Source: Epinephelus fuscoguttatus
Lineage: Eukaryota; Chordata; Actinopteri; Perciformes; Serranidae
Direction of reading: 5' to 3'
Assembly: GCF_011397635.1 (NCBI RefSeq)
Contig: NC_064753.1
Span: forward strand, 42,714,322 to 42,778,321
DNA: 64,000 nucleotides
Both the position numbers and the translations under genes were made by a program. The notes beneath the pieces were generated by a model. That model saw only the letters and a list, made by a program, of their open reading frames with translations, did not search any database and was not told the DNA's origin. Positions 46,201-56,960 of the stretch are shown here, piece by piece; position 1 is the first letter of the stretch; each line of letters opens with the position of its first letter.

Positions 46201-49200
46201 CGCTCACGTGGGGAGGCAACTGCTTCATATCCCTGCTGCTGTGTTTGAAAGCGCTTCTACTCTGCTGCTTTGCCCTCACTGAAATGACTGGAGGTGGCGT
46301 GTTACTGCATGGCAGAGTGAAAGGCCCATTACAGTCTGGATAATAACAATGGGGATTTATTCATCTCGTATCGTGCCTAACTTTAGTGGATTATAACATA
46401 TCGGGTATGGAATTAATCTGAAGATCCTTGTGACTGTGTTGAGTCAGCGTCACTGACAATATATCACAGTAAATAAAACATGTTTTTTTTTTAAATTCTG
46501 CGTCACAACAACCACAAGAGGTCTATGAGCATACAAACATAAATGTGTGCAAAAAAATATTAGGCTGATTGATCCAGTAGTCTGTGAGATTTGCTGCAGA
46601 CAGACAGATACACACATGGACAAACACGCCACCGAACGCATGATCCCCTCCAGGCTTATGCATGGCAGAGATAATTAACGGTAAGCGAGCATATATAACA
46701 TTACATGCGCACCTGCCGGCCTGAATCCCTTCCCATGTAGATGACAGCTTGATGAGGACACGCTCCTTGCTGATGCCTGCTTCTTCGTAGAGAGCAATGA
46801 GCCTCAGGGCCTTAGCCACCATTTCATCTTTATCAAAAGACAGTCTGTGAGATGGAGAGAAAACAACACAGCCATTACACATTGAAACACAGAGAGACAG
46901 TCTAGCTGGGGACACAATTATTTTGTTTTATCTAAGACTAATTTCAAATAATGTATTGAGTGGTGGTGGCTCAGCAGGTAGAGCTGGTCGTCCAGTAATT
47001 GCAAAGGGCTGGTTTTGATCCCCGGCTCCTCCTTTCCACATGTCCGTGAGCATGAGACTGATGTGGCTGCTGACTAGTTAAGGAAATTCCAACCTTAATT
47101 TAATGTTGTAAGGGTGGGATTATTGTGTGACAGTATCACACAAAACAGCAAAACATTATAGAAGGCATTTACTGTAAGCCTCCAGAGAGAGTCACACCAT
47201 AATTTTTCAGACAAGAGTGATGACATAACCAACAATGTGATCTCTCTCTCAGTCCACGTGTTATTTTGAAGTGTTCAAGACAGTGCACATTTTGTAATAC
47301 GACTGTCATAATTGTTATGTTGTGACATGTTATTTGCACCTACCTGGCGTCCACCTCAGTTGAAACTCTGCCTGGGACCTTCTTGAGGATCTCTAGCCCG
47401 AAACTCACAAACAGCTTGTCCATAGTGTTTGCTACCTGCTCCTCTTCAGTTCTGGATGGAGAAGGAAACATTTAGAGAGCTGGTTAAGGAGAGACACCCC
47501 TTTTTCATGCACTGGTCTTTTTAAAGTTTTTGGACTATTTTCTCTTCTCTAACATGTCTTCTTTCAGACAAGAGGAGAAAAATATACATAAAATATACAT
47601 TTTTAATACAAAAAATGAGAAGTATCAACCAAGGGAGTTTCAATGTATTTTAAAAGTTTACCCTGTTCACCTGTAGTGTCTTAAATTTTTATCTAAAGAT
47701 GTAGGGGATTTTACAATACATACTTTTACAAGCCATTTCCTTCAAGTAAGATTTTGTCCTCACACTGTGATCCAGCAGCACCTCAGCAGCACTTGCACAC
47801 ACAAAACTTTCTTGTTTTATTCCTTTCTATATTTAAGGTTTTGACCCAGGGTTTGTTCAGATATCCTTCATAGCACTGACTGCTGTAAAACTTCAATTAA
47901 TTGCCTGGGATATTATTTGCTTAAGTCACTGACACCAACAGGCCTATATTTGGGACAGGATTTTAATTTCTTTCACACAAAACTGTTGCTCAAAGACGGG
48001 AAATACGATCGAATAGTTTATTTAAACCAGTATAAATATTACTTGTTTAAAAATTAGGCTTCAGATAATATATTAATAATGAATCATTCATCTGATCTAG
48101 CTCCAGCACGCAGTGCATCAAACAGAGAGTGTTACGGCACCCGAGGATTACGGTACCCAGCATACCAACACAACATCACTCTATCCTGTTAAAACAATCC
48201 TCACAACTTGGATTAATTTTTATGAAACACCTCTTTGATTCTTTTGATCAGTGGACTGATAAACTGATAACTTACAGGTAATCGAGGAATGGATGCATAC
48301 TTTGAGGTAGGCAACAACCCGGTTATACATACATCTAAAGAACATCTATAAAAAAAAGAAATTCTTGGCAACCAGACCAAGCATCTGATTGAGACGTCGT
48401 TTATTTGTCAAAATGTGTATCCACACTGGTCTAGTAAAAGGGCTTGGGTGTTTAACAGGGACTGAGCTTTTAATTGAAGTTTATGGTCATTTCACATTCC
48501 AGTCCTGAAACCATGGTGACTTTTGTTTTGTTTTTTTAATGAGTGTTGACAGTATTTTCCAATTTATGGAGTGATAAAAAGAGAGATCCACAATTTTCTC
48601 TTTAAAAACCTTTGACTCCGAAGTGTCAAAAAAGAAGAAACACAAGTGTTGAAACTGGGTTTATCCAATGTTCAGATGTCTGTTGTGGAAATGTAAGCAA
48701 ATCAGCATATATCTAAATACACAATGCATAATTTGTATATTTGCATGTAAAATTTTCATAAAACTTGTAATACAATAAATAACTGACTGAATGTAATTAA
48801 TCATCTGGGGCAGTTTCATGGTTATATCTGTTAGAAATTTCGCCCAGTTCACTGGAGGTGTCTCCCCTTAACCAAACGCAAAAGACATTTTATGAAAATA
48901 GTCATTGTGTAGTTGTTATATTGTTCTTAAAGCTGCTTTTGCACATTCAAAAAGGCTGTTTGACTGAAGCAAAATCTGACAGATTAAGTATGCTACCAGC
49001 GAGCTGCAAAGTCACAAATCCAATCACCATCTCCTCAAAGTGTGGAGAACATCTCCAAACACTAAATACAGTTTTTAAATGTTTAACCACAGTCCCACCA
49101 CATAAGTCTAAGAATTATATTCATTAAAAATGCATCAACTAACACATTACCATTAACTGCCTGCTGTAAATTAAGGAAGTTTGTCATCAACTTACACAGG

Positions 49201-52200
49201 GGAATCATGCTCTGAGCAACATCTGCAAAACCACATAAAATGTTCCCTTTCTTTAGCAAATGACACTTTAAAGCTGTTTATATTCAGGTTTGACCTTCGG
49301 TGTAATCCAACAGCTATTTTACTGTTCCTAATGACTAATTTACCTTATGTCTAAACGGAAGTAAGACAAGTCTAAACAGTCAAAATTGAGCACAATTTAA
49401 TCCTTAAGGACAAACATTGTCTGCAAAAATGTTACAAATATTATAAGAACTAGAAGTGCAAGCAGTTATGAACGGGGGCCAAGCCTCCCTGCGCAACTCG
49501 GCCCCCGGGTGTCGCCCCGACCAAACATCACTAAGCTTTATGGCTGGCCTCAGGAGCGACTCTGCATCACGCTCACCAAATTTCATGCGAATCTGATCAA
49601 CTTTCATGCTACTTGATGTTTCTCTGTTTATAGCGCCCCCTATTGGTCAATTTGCGCCAAATTTGGCACAGAGCCTCTGGTTGACCTATGAAACAAGTGA
49701 ATTGAGTTTGATGTTGATAGCTTTTACTTTGACAAAAATATGCAATGGTATGTGTTTTTTAGCTAGCAGAAAAAAAAAATGTTTATTTATTATAAGTACC
49801 GCATTTTTGGAGTAGCAAAATTCTTTTGATAACTTTTTATCAGGCCAGTCTGGAGATTGTATGTGTAAAGTTTCGTGCAGATGGAGCTTAAACGCTAGGA
49901 GGAGTTTGAAAAATTAGGTTTTTGATGTGTAGCAACTTATTAAGAGACATATGCAGGTCTGTGTGCTATTCTATATATACCCTGTGAATTTCAAAGCCCT
50001 CAGTGTAAAAATAAATGTTTGTTGTTGATCTTGTAATAAGCCACGCCCACTTTGACCAGTCGTGATAAACTTCAAGTTATGGCCTCAGGAGTGACCCAGC
50101 ATCATACTCACCAAATGTCGTACAAATCGGTGCTGCCATTTGAGAGATATAAATTTCCCATATTTGCAGCGCCCCCTAGTGGCCAACATTAGTCAAATTT
50201 GGCTCATACCCTCAGGGTCACATGCCAAGCAAGGATCTCATATTTAGTGTTGTTAGCATTTATTTTGACTGAGATATGCAACAGTTCGTGTTTTTATAGG
50301 TAGCTACCAAAATGTATTTGTTAATAATTTGTGCATATTTGTACCGAACAAAATTCTTTTGATAACTTTAGATCAGGTCCAGCTGACGACTGTCTGTGCC
50401 AAGTTTCACGCCGATTGGACAAAATCCCAAGGAGGAGTTTAAAAAAGCAGGTTTTCCAGTTTTCATGATTTTGTGAAAAAAAATTATAGGCGGAAATGGG
50501 CGTGGCCCAGCCCAGGTGATTCAGCACTATTCAGGGAATCTGGGGATATGAGGCTCTTGAATGTGTGACATACAGTGTGGGAGTTATAGCCCAAAACGCG
50601 TTGACCTTGGTTATAGCGCCCCCTGCTGACGGACCTATGTCATTTTTTGCGTCTGAGGTACGTGCAGGGGTCTGGACCAACCCTCCAAATGGCACCACCC
50701 TCCCTTGCACGGTTTAGCCTGCAGCATCACTTTTACCAACGGAAAAATAAAAATAGAGAAAAACTATAATAATAATAATAAAAACCCGAACAAAAACTAT
50801 AGGGTTCCCAGCACCACTGGCCCCGCGGGCTTGGCCCCCTAACTACCTGAAATAGTCAATCATATTTTTCACCAAAACTTTGTGTTCTAAAAATCACTGA
50901 AATTTGTGCACTCTCCAGTATGAGAACAACAAAGCATGAAAACAACTCACTAAATAAAAGTTCATGCACATCCCTCTGTATTACAACTAAAGAAATGGTT
51001 TCATTTCAGGGTGTTTGGTTGAGCTCTCACTTGTGTGCAACATCTTACCCGCCTTTGGCGATGCCATATTTAATGGCCTGGTCCAACAGGTGCTGGTAGG
51101 CTGGCATCTTGGCAGCAGCCAGGATAAGGGACGGGTTAGTGGTGGCATCTTGAGGCTTGTACTCGTCAATGGCTGCAGGACAGGAAGACAGGGCAGAGTT
51201 ATTTGAAAGTCACATACGCACACACCCAAAACCTGAATTCTCACAGAAATCAGTCTTGTAAATATCAAATATGAGACATCCACAAGTCTGGTATAGAAAT
51301 TAGGTAGATGTCTTAATTACCTATTTTAAAATTAATAATTTTTTTTCTTGGTTCTGGATGTTTTCTGATCCAGTGAAGCACCATTAAATGATTAACTGAA
51401 TTCCTTATTGCTCTGCAGGTGTTGGCAAAGCTGAGGTTAATTAACACTGTCCCACTCTCAAGTTTATTACCAAAGTTAAAACACTGCAAATATGTCCATA
51501 ACTCTCATTTTCTTCCTCTCTCTCTCTTTATATTTATTTACAAATTTCAAATCATGAGTTAAATGACTGCTCTATAAAAAAAATAAGTGAATATAAAGAG
51601 AAAGGGCAAAGTACAAAGATGGCATTCAAAATTTTGGATTTGTAACAACTAATTGTTTCCCTTGATTGTTACACGTCTGATTTTTATTTTTGCATTTATT
51701 ATTTATTTAAGCACTTTAGTAAAAAATAATTAAAATCATTTTAATTTATTTAATTTTAGCATTTATGAATACATCACTGGCTGCAAGTCCATCTAAACCT
51801 TTCCCAGAGGTGTCTGTACTGGCAACTGACAAACTTTAACCAGCTGGCCACCAATTATCAAGCTGAGATACCAAACTTCAAACAAGTTTTTCCTTGATCT
51901 CATTTGTTCAAAATGCGTCTATATGCAAGTTAAAAAGGTCCCAAAGTAAAGGAAGAACTGTCAAGTTGAATCTACAACATACTGATGCTGTCAGGTCTAA
52001 TGGCGCCATCTACTGTGTAAAAATGTTGCTGTACCATCTCCTGAAAAGAAAGAATTCAGAGTCTGAGGAAGCAGCTGTATATTAGTTTTTCCTGCTGACA
52101 TAAAGAACACAGTTTAACACCGCCTTTAGGAGGACAAAAGCTTAAGTAGGGTAATGATGAATGATTTAATGCCCTTTTGCTTATTACCAAAAGTTGTTTA

Positions 52201-55200
52201 TATGCTGTTGGGAATTCTTGGACTCCTGTAATTAGCAAAAAAACTGATGCTGCAGCACCTCTGAATTTAATGTTAGACATAGTGATTACCCACCAACTAG
52301 TGCAAATCTCCTGAATAAGTAGCTGATGGAATATTTAATGCTAAAAACTCTCCCTAGCGATTATGATAAATCAACTTGAGCATTGAATAACCTTGTGTCA
52401 CAACAAGGCCTGAGTTAATGTATTCTGTGACCCACAGAGCTGTACATTAAAAACATCCTGTTGCAGTTTACAGCACTGAACTGCAGTTTTTAATTTGATA
52501 TGCATGAGCAGCCTTTTCATGAAGCACAGTGGTTTTATGTCAGCTCTCGATTGTTGCTGCCGAGTCCGCTGGGCGCTGCCAGCTCTTCAGCCTTAGAACA
52601 AAGCTTGTGTCTGTTCTGGGGCCAGTTATCTCTCAACCCCCCTTCAAAACAAAGAAACTGGATCCTTCTACAGGTCAGTGGGTTTGGACTCAATACTCGT
52701 GATCAACAGTTCAAGAAGACTGTACACAGTTCAAGAGCTGACTGCAGCAGCATTCCCAAGAGATGGGGTTGGATCTGTATAATACCTGGGGTTAAATTCA
52801 TCAACTGGGTAAATATACAGCCTTCAGTAAATGAAGGAAACCTTAAACACAAATACAAGATTGTAAATAATAGAACACCATTACAGACTTTTTTGTACAA
52901 GCTGACACCTAAGAACTTTTACAATTTTTAGTTGAGAATTCTGATGTCACTTTTTTAAAAGTCATTTGTAAGTTGAACGTGAATATGCATCTTATAGTTG
53001 CTCTCACTGGTTCCTCTCAGCCGTTTCAAAGCACTGTTGCAGGATTTTTGTACTGAATCTTCTATATGCCAATGTCACAGTGTGTCATGGTTGGTCTCTG
53101 TAATCATGTGTAGGCCAGGACACTCTTGAAAAAGAGATTTTTAATCTCTGGTTAAATAAAGGTCAAATAAATAAATAAATAAATAAATAAATGCACATTT
53201 TAGCAAAATTATTGCAATTTTTCTAATTATGGTACAAGTGCAGCTTTATCTTAAGAAAAAGCACTTGTGTGATTTGGTGTTTAGTTGGAGCATCAGGGTT
53301 ATAATGTCCGGAGAGATTGTGTAAAGGCATGTTGAGAAACATCTTATCAGCCACAAAATAAGACAAACAAAGAACTTCTTTTCTCACTGATGAATGTGCT
53401 CTGACTGGTCTAGTGTGTTGGATTTAGGGGAATATATTGGCAGAAATGGAATATAATATTTATAACTTTCTTTTCATTCGTGTATAATCACCTGAAACTA
53501 AGTACTGTTACATTTTTGTTAACTTAGAATGAGCCGTTTATATCTACATACATGGAGCCAACCTCCATCCGGTAAAAGGAAATCTTTTACGGGATTTCAC
53601 AATGTTGTTTCTACAGTAGCCCAGAATGGACAAACCAAACACTGCCTCTACATGGGGCCACTCATGTTTTTGCAATGGCCACTACGAGTCTGGCACACAG
53701 CAGAAGTTTGAAATGGTTGCAATCAGGGCTGGAAAACTGCACCAGACACCAGCCAAAAGAAAAATGGTAATCTATTGAGTGGCTGTGGGACTTTTAAATT
53801 AATCTCCAACCCTGCTTGCAATCTCCAACCTCGCCGCTAGATGTCACTAAATCCTACAAAGGAGATGTGTGCACAAAAATCCCCAGCTTTGTACGCAATT
53901 TTGTGGTGCATGGAAATATAAGCAACTAAATCACCTCATGCAACCAAGCTTTACATTCAAAATAACTTTAGATAGGAAAAAAAATCCAGCCTGTTCAATA
54001 TCACAGTCAGATTACTACCTTAATCTAAATGTCACATTAGTATGCACACAAGTCTCTCATCTGCCCAAAGCAATGGTAAACTATTCTTCATCTCACAAGG
54101 AACCTTCTCTAAATGCACATCTTCTTTAAACCCATCAGTGACTGTGCAGGATAATTAGTTACCAAGAAGCCTTGGGCAAAATTTCACAAGAACCCCCTCC
54201 AGTTACTTTAAAGCTTTTCTAAAGAACCTTTTTTCCCCACTTACGTAAGTGAAGCAAGAGTGTGGTGTTACACCATGTTTGACCAACTTCTTGCATTTCT
54301 TATGAGAAACAGAAAGGAGGCTGCTTGATGTTAACATGTCTAAACATGTAGGCTGTCTAGTGAAACCTTGGAAATCTTACAACATTCACCCAAAGCTTAA
54401 ATGTTTTTTTTTTTTAAAAAAAAAAAGAGGAACCAATGGCTGCATAAATCTTGAATAATCACTCTTCTTATCACGATCACAAACTATTTTTTTTCCTCTA
54501 AGAGAGATTTCTGACAGAGGTATTTACTAGGGCTAGATGTAGTGATTACATTGTTAGATCAGCATTGTGTGAAGGAGACTGCTGATGTGGAGGGCATTGT
54601 TAGGTGAAAAAGTATCTGGTACTTGCAAGCAAACTGTGTCATCACCCTGTTTAGTTTGTAGTATTGTATTAGAACAGATGATCTGCAACTAACAGTTATC
54701 ACTGTTGATGAATCAGTTGATTGATACGGTGATTGTAAAAATGTCTGAAAAATGTCCGGTTCCTCTGATGTCTTCAAATTGTTTAATGTGTGTTAGACTC
54801 CACTGCTTATTTTTCGTACTTTATTAGTAGCTTGTTGCCTGTAAAGAAGTTTGAGTTGCACCAACTTGAATGTAAACTTTGAAGAAGATTAATGTATGTA
54901 CAAATATGGCTTTATGTCTGAGAAGCTGTTTCTTTGTGATTTGTGTTTATGTGAGTGATTTGGTTGTATATGCATGTATAAAAACAACAACAACAACAAA
55001 AATGTATGAAAAGGTGCTATACGCATCAAGCTGAATTGATTGTTAAGTTTTCAAACAGTCCAAAGCCATAACACATGAGAAAAATAGCACACAGTTGCTT
55101 TTGAGGAACTGGAAGCAAAGGATGTTTTTTTTTTGTGCGTGATGAGTGACTTAAGACAATGACTGTTAATGTACTAACTGATTAATCAGTTATGTGTAAG

Positions 55201-56808
55201 AGTATTTGGTACTTGCAGGCAAACAAGTCACCCTGCTTAGTTTGTAGTATTATTATCAATGTCGATTAATCACTCAATTGTGTTTTTGATTGTTATTAGC
55301 ATATAAAAATGTCAGAAAAGACATTTTTTCAGAGTCCAAGCTGAAATCTTCAAATTGTTTGATGTACATTAGACTTCAATAATTTTACTGCTCATTTTTT
55401 GTACTTTATCAACTTGTTAACTGTAATGAAGTTTGAGTTGCGCTAACTTGAATGTAAACTTTGAAGATTAATGTATGTACAATCATGGCTTTATGTCTGA
55501 GGAGCAGTTTCTTTGCTATGTCTGTTCATCTGTGTCTCAGTGTGTGCTTTGGTTGTATATGCATGTATGAAAACAGTTCCTAATAAACCTTGTATAAAAG
55601 GGTACTGTACAAATTAAGTTGAACTGACAAGTTCCAAAGAGTCCACAACCACAGCGACATACTTGCTTTTAAAGGAGCTAGAATCAAGTGATGTTTGGTA
55701 TTTTTTGCTTGATGACTGACTCAAGACAATGACCGCTTACTAAAAATGTTTTTCTGTTGATGGACTGATTGATTAATCACATTATAATTACACTACTGCA
55801 CAGCTGTTCCTGTTCTTGAGCCCATTTCCTGTATGCATGCATCAACTCAGAATCATTTGACTAAGTTACAGTGAGCAAATTATCCAATTTTACATAAGTC
55901 ACGCTGTATCAAATTTAAAAACGTTCATGCAAACATCAAGCACACTGCTCTGCTGCGTAATAAGAGCATCACGATCAGTTTTCCAGAGTCATGCCCTGGC
56001 TGCACAAACCAGTTCTGTCATGTCATCATGAGTCTGCAAGCTCTGGGCGAGGAACTATCTGGTTTGCATCACAGTGTAATTGTATTACTGCACACAGTTC
56101 CTCATTCTGACCCATTGAGAAACATGACCCTTTCCTCTGGGGCACGACAGGGACAAACAAGGAAGCAAAAATCACTTTTTACACCTTATTGCGAGTTAAC
56201 TCAGGGTGCACAGCAGGATAAAACTTAGTCTAGCGACCATATCATCTGTATTTTAACAACACACACATGCTTGTTTGGTGCAAGTTGTAGGTAGCTGCAC
56301 TGTGTGGCATTTGTGACGTTGTTAAGAGGCTAATTTAAACAAAATACTCACATTTGAACTGAAAAAGCAAAAGACGTCATCTAAGTTAGCTTGTTCGCTA
56401 ATGCGGCTAACGTAAAGTAGCTACTGTCACTAATTTAGGTAACGGTAATAACAAGTAATCGGATTAACAGGTTGTCAACTTTAACGCTAGTAGTTAGCGC
56501 GTAACTTATCATAAAACCCTCCATCAGTTGGTCAGCCTCGCAGTTAGCTAGCTAACATTAGCATGCCGGTGTAAATGAAATGAGATCGATGCTAACAGTT
56601 GCAGCTCACAGTTGACACCGCGGTCATTCGCATTATCCTTCCTGGTCAGTTAGTTAGCATGCTAACCAGGCTAACATTAGCATGGGGTTGAAGGCGAGCG
56701 GTGTTTACCGTTAAAGTCTCCGGTGTCCGCCACCACCACGGTGTACTTCTTCAGCTGGTTCAGCGCTGACTCCATTTTCATCCGTTTGTCTGGCGACACA
56801 CTGGTCAT
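30854..56808 (-). CDS. taldo1: Transaldolase, 8 coding exons, 338 residues
   Basis: Transaldolase of the non-oxidative pentose phosphate pathway: it moves a dihydroxyacetone unit from sedoheptulose 7-phosphate to glyceraldehyde 3-phosphate in the cytosol. Eight exons (100, 124, 108, 132, 176, 198, 146, 33 bases) join in phase to 338 codons plus stop; human TALDO1 has 337 residues. Visible family sequence: [20 protein letters not shown] with Asp28, [21 protein letters not shown] with Glu107, [11 protein letters not shown] with the Schiff-base Lys143, [41 protein letters not shown], and C-terminal AKNGQ. All expected catalytic positions (Asp28, Glu107, Lys143) are intact, so it should encode an active enzyme. 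The last exon codes for only ten residues. Neighbours are unrelated. Confidence 0.97.
31018..31640. repeat. Compound triplet array (ACT)n-(AAT)n-mixed AAG/AAT/ACG/ATG
   Basis: Starts with about 19 ACT units, then AAT units (to about 31119), then some 500 bases of three-base period in which AAG alternates with AAT, ACG, ATG or AGT; a second pure AAT block is at 31501-31530. It contains almost no stop codons in several frames, so it yields long spurious Lys/Asn/Thr-rich (plus) and Leu/Ile- or Ser/Tyr-rich (minus) frames. Confidence 0.95.
31892..32173 (-). pseudogene. LINE reverse transcriptase C-terminal fragment
   Basis: The minus-strand reading [17 protein letters not shown] ... [18 protein letters not shown] ... 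[15 protein letters not shown] matches the end of fish non-LTR reverse transcriptases (CTPLYTA.LW ... AYND..R.LL). It is truncated at both ends and lies in taldo1 intron 7. Confidence 0.8.
33757..33902 (-). CDS. taldo1: taldo1 exon 7
   Basis: [17 protein letters not shown] ... [20 protein letters not shown] ... MIK. Acceptor TGTTTGCAG, donor AAA|GTATGT, phase 0. Confidence 0.95.
33903..36304 (-). other. taldo1: taldo1 intron 6
   Basis: 2.4 kb, with a LINE ORF2 fragment at 35535-35720, a TC/T-rich stretch near 34242, and a C-homopolymer near 35360-35372. No exon recognised. Confidence 0.75.
35535..35720 (-). pseudogene. LINE ORF2 fragment (region before the reverse transcriptase)
   Basis: The minus reading ... 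[20 protein letters not shown] ... [20 protein letters not shown] resembles the pre-RT segment of fish L2/CR1-group ORF2 (SVxxxIxKC...TxxxxxNQKPW). It is short and isolated. Confidence 0.6.
36305..36502 (-). CDS. taldo1: taldo1 exon 6
   Basis: [52 protein letters not shown]. Acceptor CCTTCCTCAG, donor AAAG|GTACTG, phase 1. Confidence 0.95.
36800..36925 (+). repeat. Short interspersed repeat, copy 2
   Basis: AACCAGGAGAAGTTTCAGTTG, TTGCAATCTTCACTGCTAGA, CACTAAATCC and CTGTTCCTTTAA in order, as in 12870-12980 and 53715-53870. Confidence 0.65.
37131..37202. repeat. (TA)n microsatellite
   Basis: About 36 uninterrupted TA units in taldo1 intron 5. Confidence 0.95.
38590..39090 (+). mobile_element. 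L2/CR1-group LINE 3' end with remnant ORF
   Basis: The plus reading begins [19 protein letters not shown] and continues [20 protein letters not shown], with a frameshift before a PKWWNAL-like motif and [16 protein letters not shown]. This is the conserved C-terminal end of L2/CR1-group (including Rex1-like) ORF2. It is followed by a 3' UTR ending GTGCTATATAAATAAAATTT and a short tail. It is 5'-truncated, as most LINE copies are. Confidence 0.85.
41690..43275. repeat. Two repeated copies of a DNA-element-like sequence
   Basis: 41690-41960 and 43020-43275 are homologous (ATTTAGCGTAGCAC ... CAGATGTCACACTGTA ... GTGAGTGAGTG ... TTATATC.C.CAGCCCT). Segments 42480-42615 and 42840-42985 are also homologous (GTCTCTCCGGTGTGGTGGCA ... 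GGCAGCGATGTCAACTGTAC). The CAGCCCT ends fit the right end of hAT-like elements; no transposase. Confidence 0.65.
43846..44021 (-). CDS. taldo1: taldo1 exon 5
   Basis: [20 protein letters not shown] ... [18 protein letters not shown] ... EDPG. Acceptor TTTGTGCAG, donor CCCAG|GTAATG, phase 1. Confidence 0.95.
44022..46712 (-). other. taldo1: taldo1 intron 4
   Basis: 2.7 kb. Its centre is the hAT-like element at 44886-45924. A repeat word at 46551-46600 is shared with 22299-22350. Confidence 0.75.
44886..45924. mobile_element. hAT-like element, 1039 bp, with 8-bp target duplication
   Basis: Starts TAGGGCTGTCCCGAATACC and ends GAATATTTGGGTACAGCCCTA, so the termini are inverted repeats. Flanked by CTGAATAC (44878-44885) and CTGAATAT (45925-45932), 7 of 8 identical. 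The interior has GAATATTCGAATATCCGAAT-type words and no intact transposase. An internal GATGCACGAGTC...CGGGTCGGG part (about 45280-45340) may be a second nested element. Confidence 0.85.
46713..46844 (-). CDS. taldo1: taldo1 exon 4 (Schiff-base lysine)
   Basis: [14 protein letters not shown] ... [19 protein letters not shown]. Lys143 is the Schiff-base residue. Acceptor TCTCACAG, donor GGCAG|GTGCGC, phase 2. Confidence 0.95.
46845..47343 (-). other. taldo1: taldo1 intron 3
   Basis: About 500 bases, holding a tRNA-derived SINE at about 46960-47150. Confidence 0.8.
46960..47150 (+). mobile_element. tRNA-derived SINE
   Basis: A-box-like GTGGCTCAGCAGGTAGAGC at 46967-46985 and B-box-like GGTTTTGATCCCCGG at about 47011-47025, the internal RNA polymerase III promoter pair of a tRNA head. 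The body is different from the SINE at 15214. The 3' end is approximate. Confidence 0.7.
47344..47451 (-). CDS. taldo1: taldo1 exon 3
   Basis: [18 protein letters not shown] ... [12 protein letters not shown], with Glu107. Acceptor TCCATCCAG, donor CCAG|GTAGGT, phase 2. Confidence 0.95.
47452..51048 (-). other. taldo1: taldo1 intron 2
   Basis: 3.6 kb. 49452-50842 is a repeat with inverted ends; the left 2 kb (47460-49440) is AT-rich with nothing recognised. Confidence 0.75.
49452..50842. mobile_element. 1.4-kb repeat with inverted ends and duplicated halves
   Basis: The left end carries GGGGGCCAAGCC and the right end GGCTTGGCCCCCT, complementary. The word AGCGCCCCCT occurs at about 49633, 50169 and 50616. 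The halves 49500-49960 and 50060-50470 align in order (CTCACCAAAT, GCGCCCCCTA.TGG.CAA, ATATGCAA..GT, AGGAGGAGTTT). No ORF. It is a common fish repeat type, superfamily not assigned. Confidence 0.7.
51049..51172 (-). CDS. taldo1: taldo1 exon 2
   Basis: [20 protein letters not shown] ... IKYGIAKGG. Acceptor TCCTGCAG, donor GG|GTAAGA, phase 2. Confidence 0.95.
52950..53193 (+). mobile_element. LINE-like 3' tail with (AAAT)n
   Basis: AAAAAGAGATTTTTAATCTC, then GGTTAAATAAAGGTCAAATA and an (AAAT)n run (53165-53193). This ending is typical of fish LINE 3' UTRs. The upstream extent is unclear; a 143-codon frame at 52500-52931 may belong to the same insertion but is not recognised. Confidence 0.55.
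53715..53870 (+). repeat. Short interspersed repeat, copy 3 (rearranged)
   Basis: GGTTGCAATCAGGGCTGG ... TGCAATCTCCAACCTCGCCG, CTAGATGTCACTAAATCCTA. The core is duplicated or interrupted relative to 36800-36925. Confidence 0.55.
54540..55775. repeat. Tandem duplication, about 590-bp unit
   Basis: Unit 1 (about 54540-55150) and unit 2 (about 55150-55775) share in order TGGTACTTGCA (54617 and 55207), TTAGTTTGTAGTATT, TCTTCAAATTGTTT, GAAGTTTGAGTTGC, AACTTGAATGTAAACTTTGA, TTTATGTCTGAG and TGGTTGTATATGCATGTAT, with substitutions and small indels. Confidence 0.85.
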
Positions 56809-56960
56809 GATGAGCACAGACTGGGACCCTTTTATACACAGAAAGCACGTGAGGGCAGGCGGAATGTCAGAGTGACGGGAGCGCGCGACGCAAGAGGGAA
56901 GCAGTGAGCGGGAGCGCGCTCCAAACAGGTGAGACTTTAAGGAAGCTCGTGCAGGAAAAA
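56340..56960 (-). promoter_or_regulatory. taldo1: taldo1 promoter and CpG-rich region
   Basis: CG-rich sequence surrounds the start codon. TATAAAAG on the minus strand lies at 56829-56836 and an E-box CACGTG at 56846-56851. The TATA box is only about 20 bases upstream of the first ATG, so either an upstream start without it or a start near the ATG is used. Many GCTAAC/GTTAGC words lie in the adjoining part of intron 1 (56390-56690). Confidence 0.6.
56709..56808 (-). CDS. taldo1: taldo1 exon 1
   Basis: Residues 1-33 plus one base: [20 protein letters not shown] ... VVADTGDFN. Start ATG at 56808-56806. ATGs at codons 10 and 12 would also give near-full-length proteins. Donor AACG|GTAAAC, phase 1. 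Confidence 0.95.

Larger units (their letters stand above)
51173..56708 (-). other. taldo1: taldo1 intron 1
   Basis: 5.5 kb. Holds a LINE-like tail (about 52950-53193), a short repeat (53715-53870), a 590-bp tandem duplication (54540-55775), and the start of the promoter-proximal CpG-rich stretch (56340-56708). Confidence 0.8.

Noticed and set aside
52500..52931. 143-codon plus frame in taldo1 intron 1
   Set aside because: Lies next to a LINE-like tail and has no recognised motif; not enough to call a gene.
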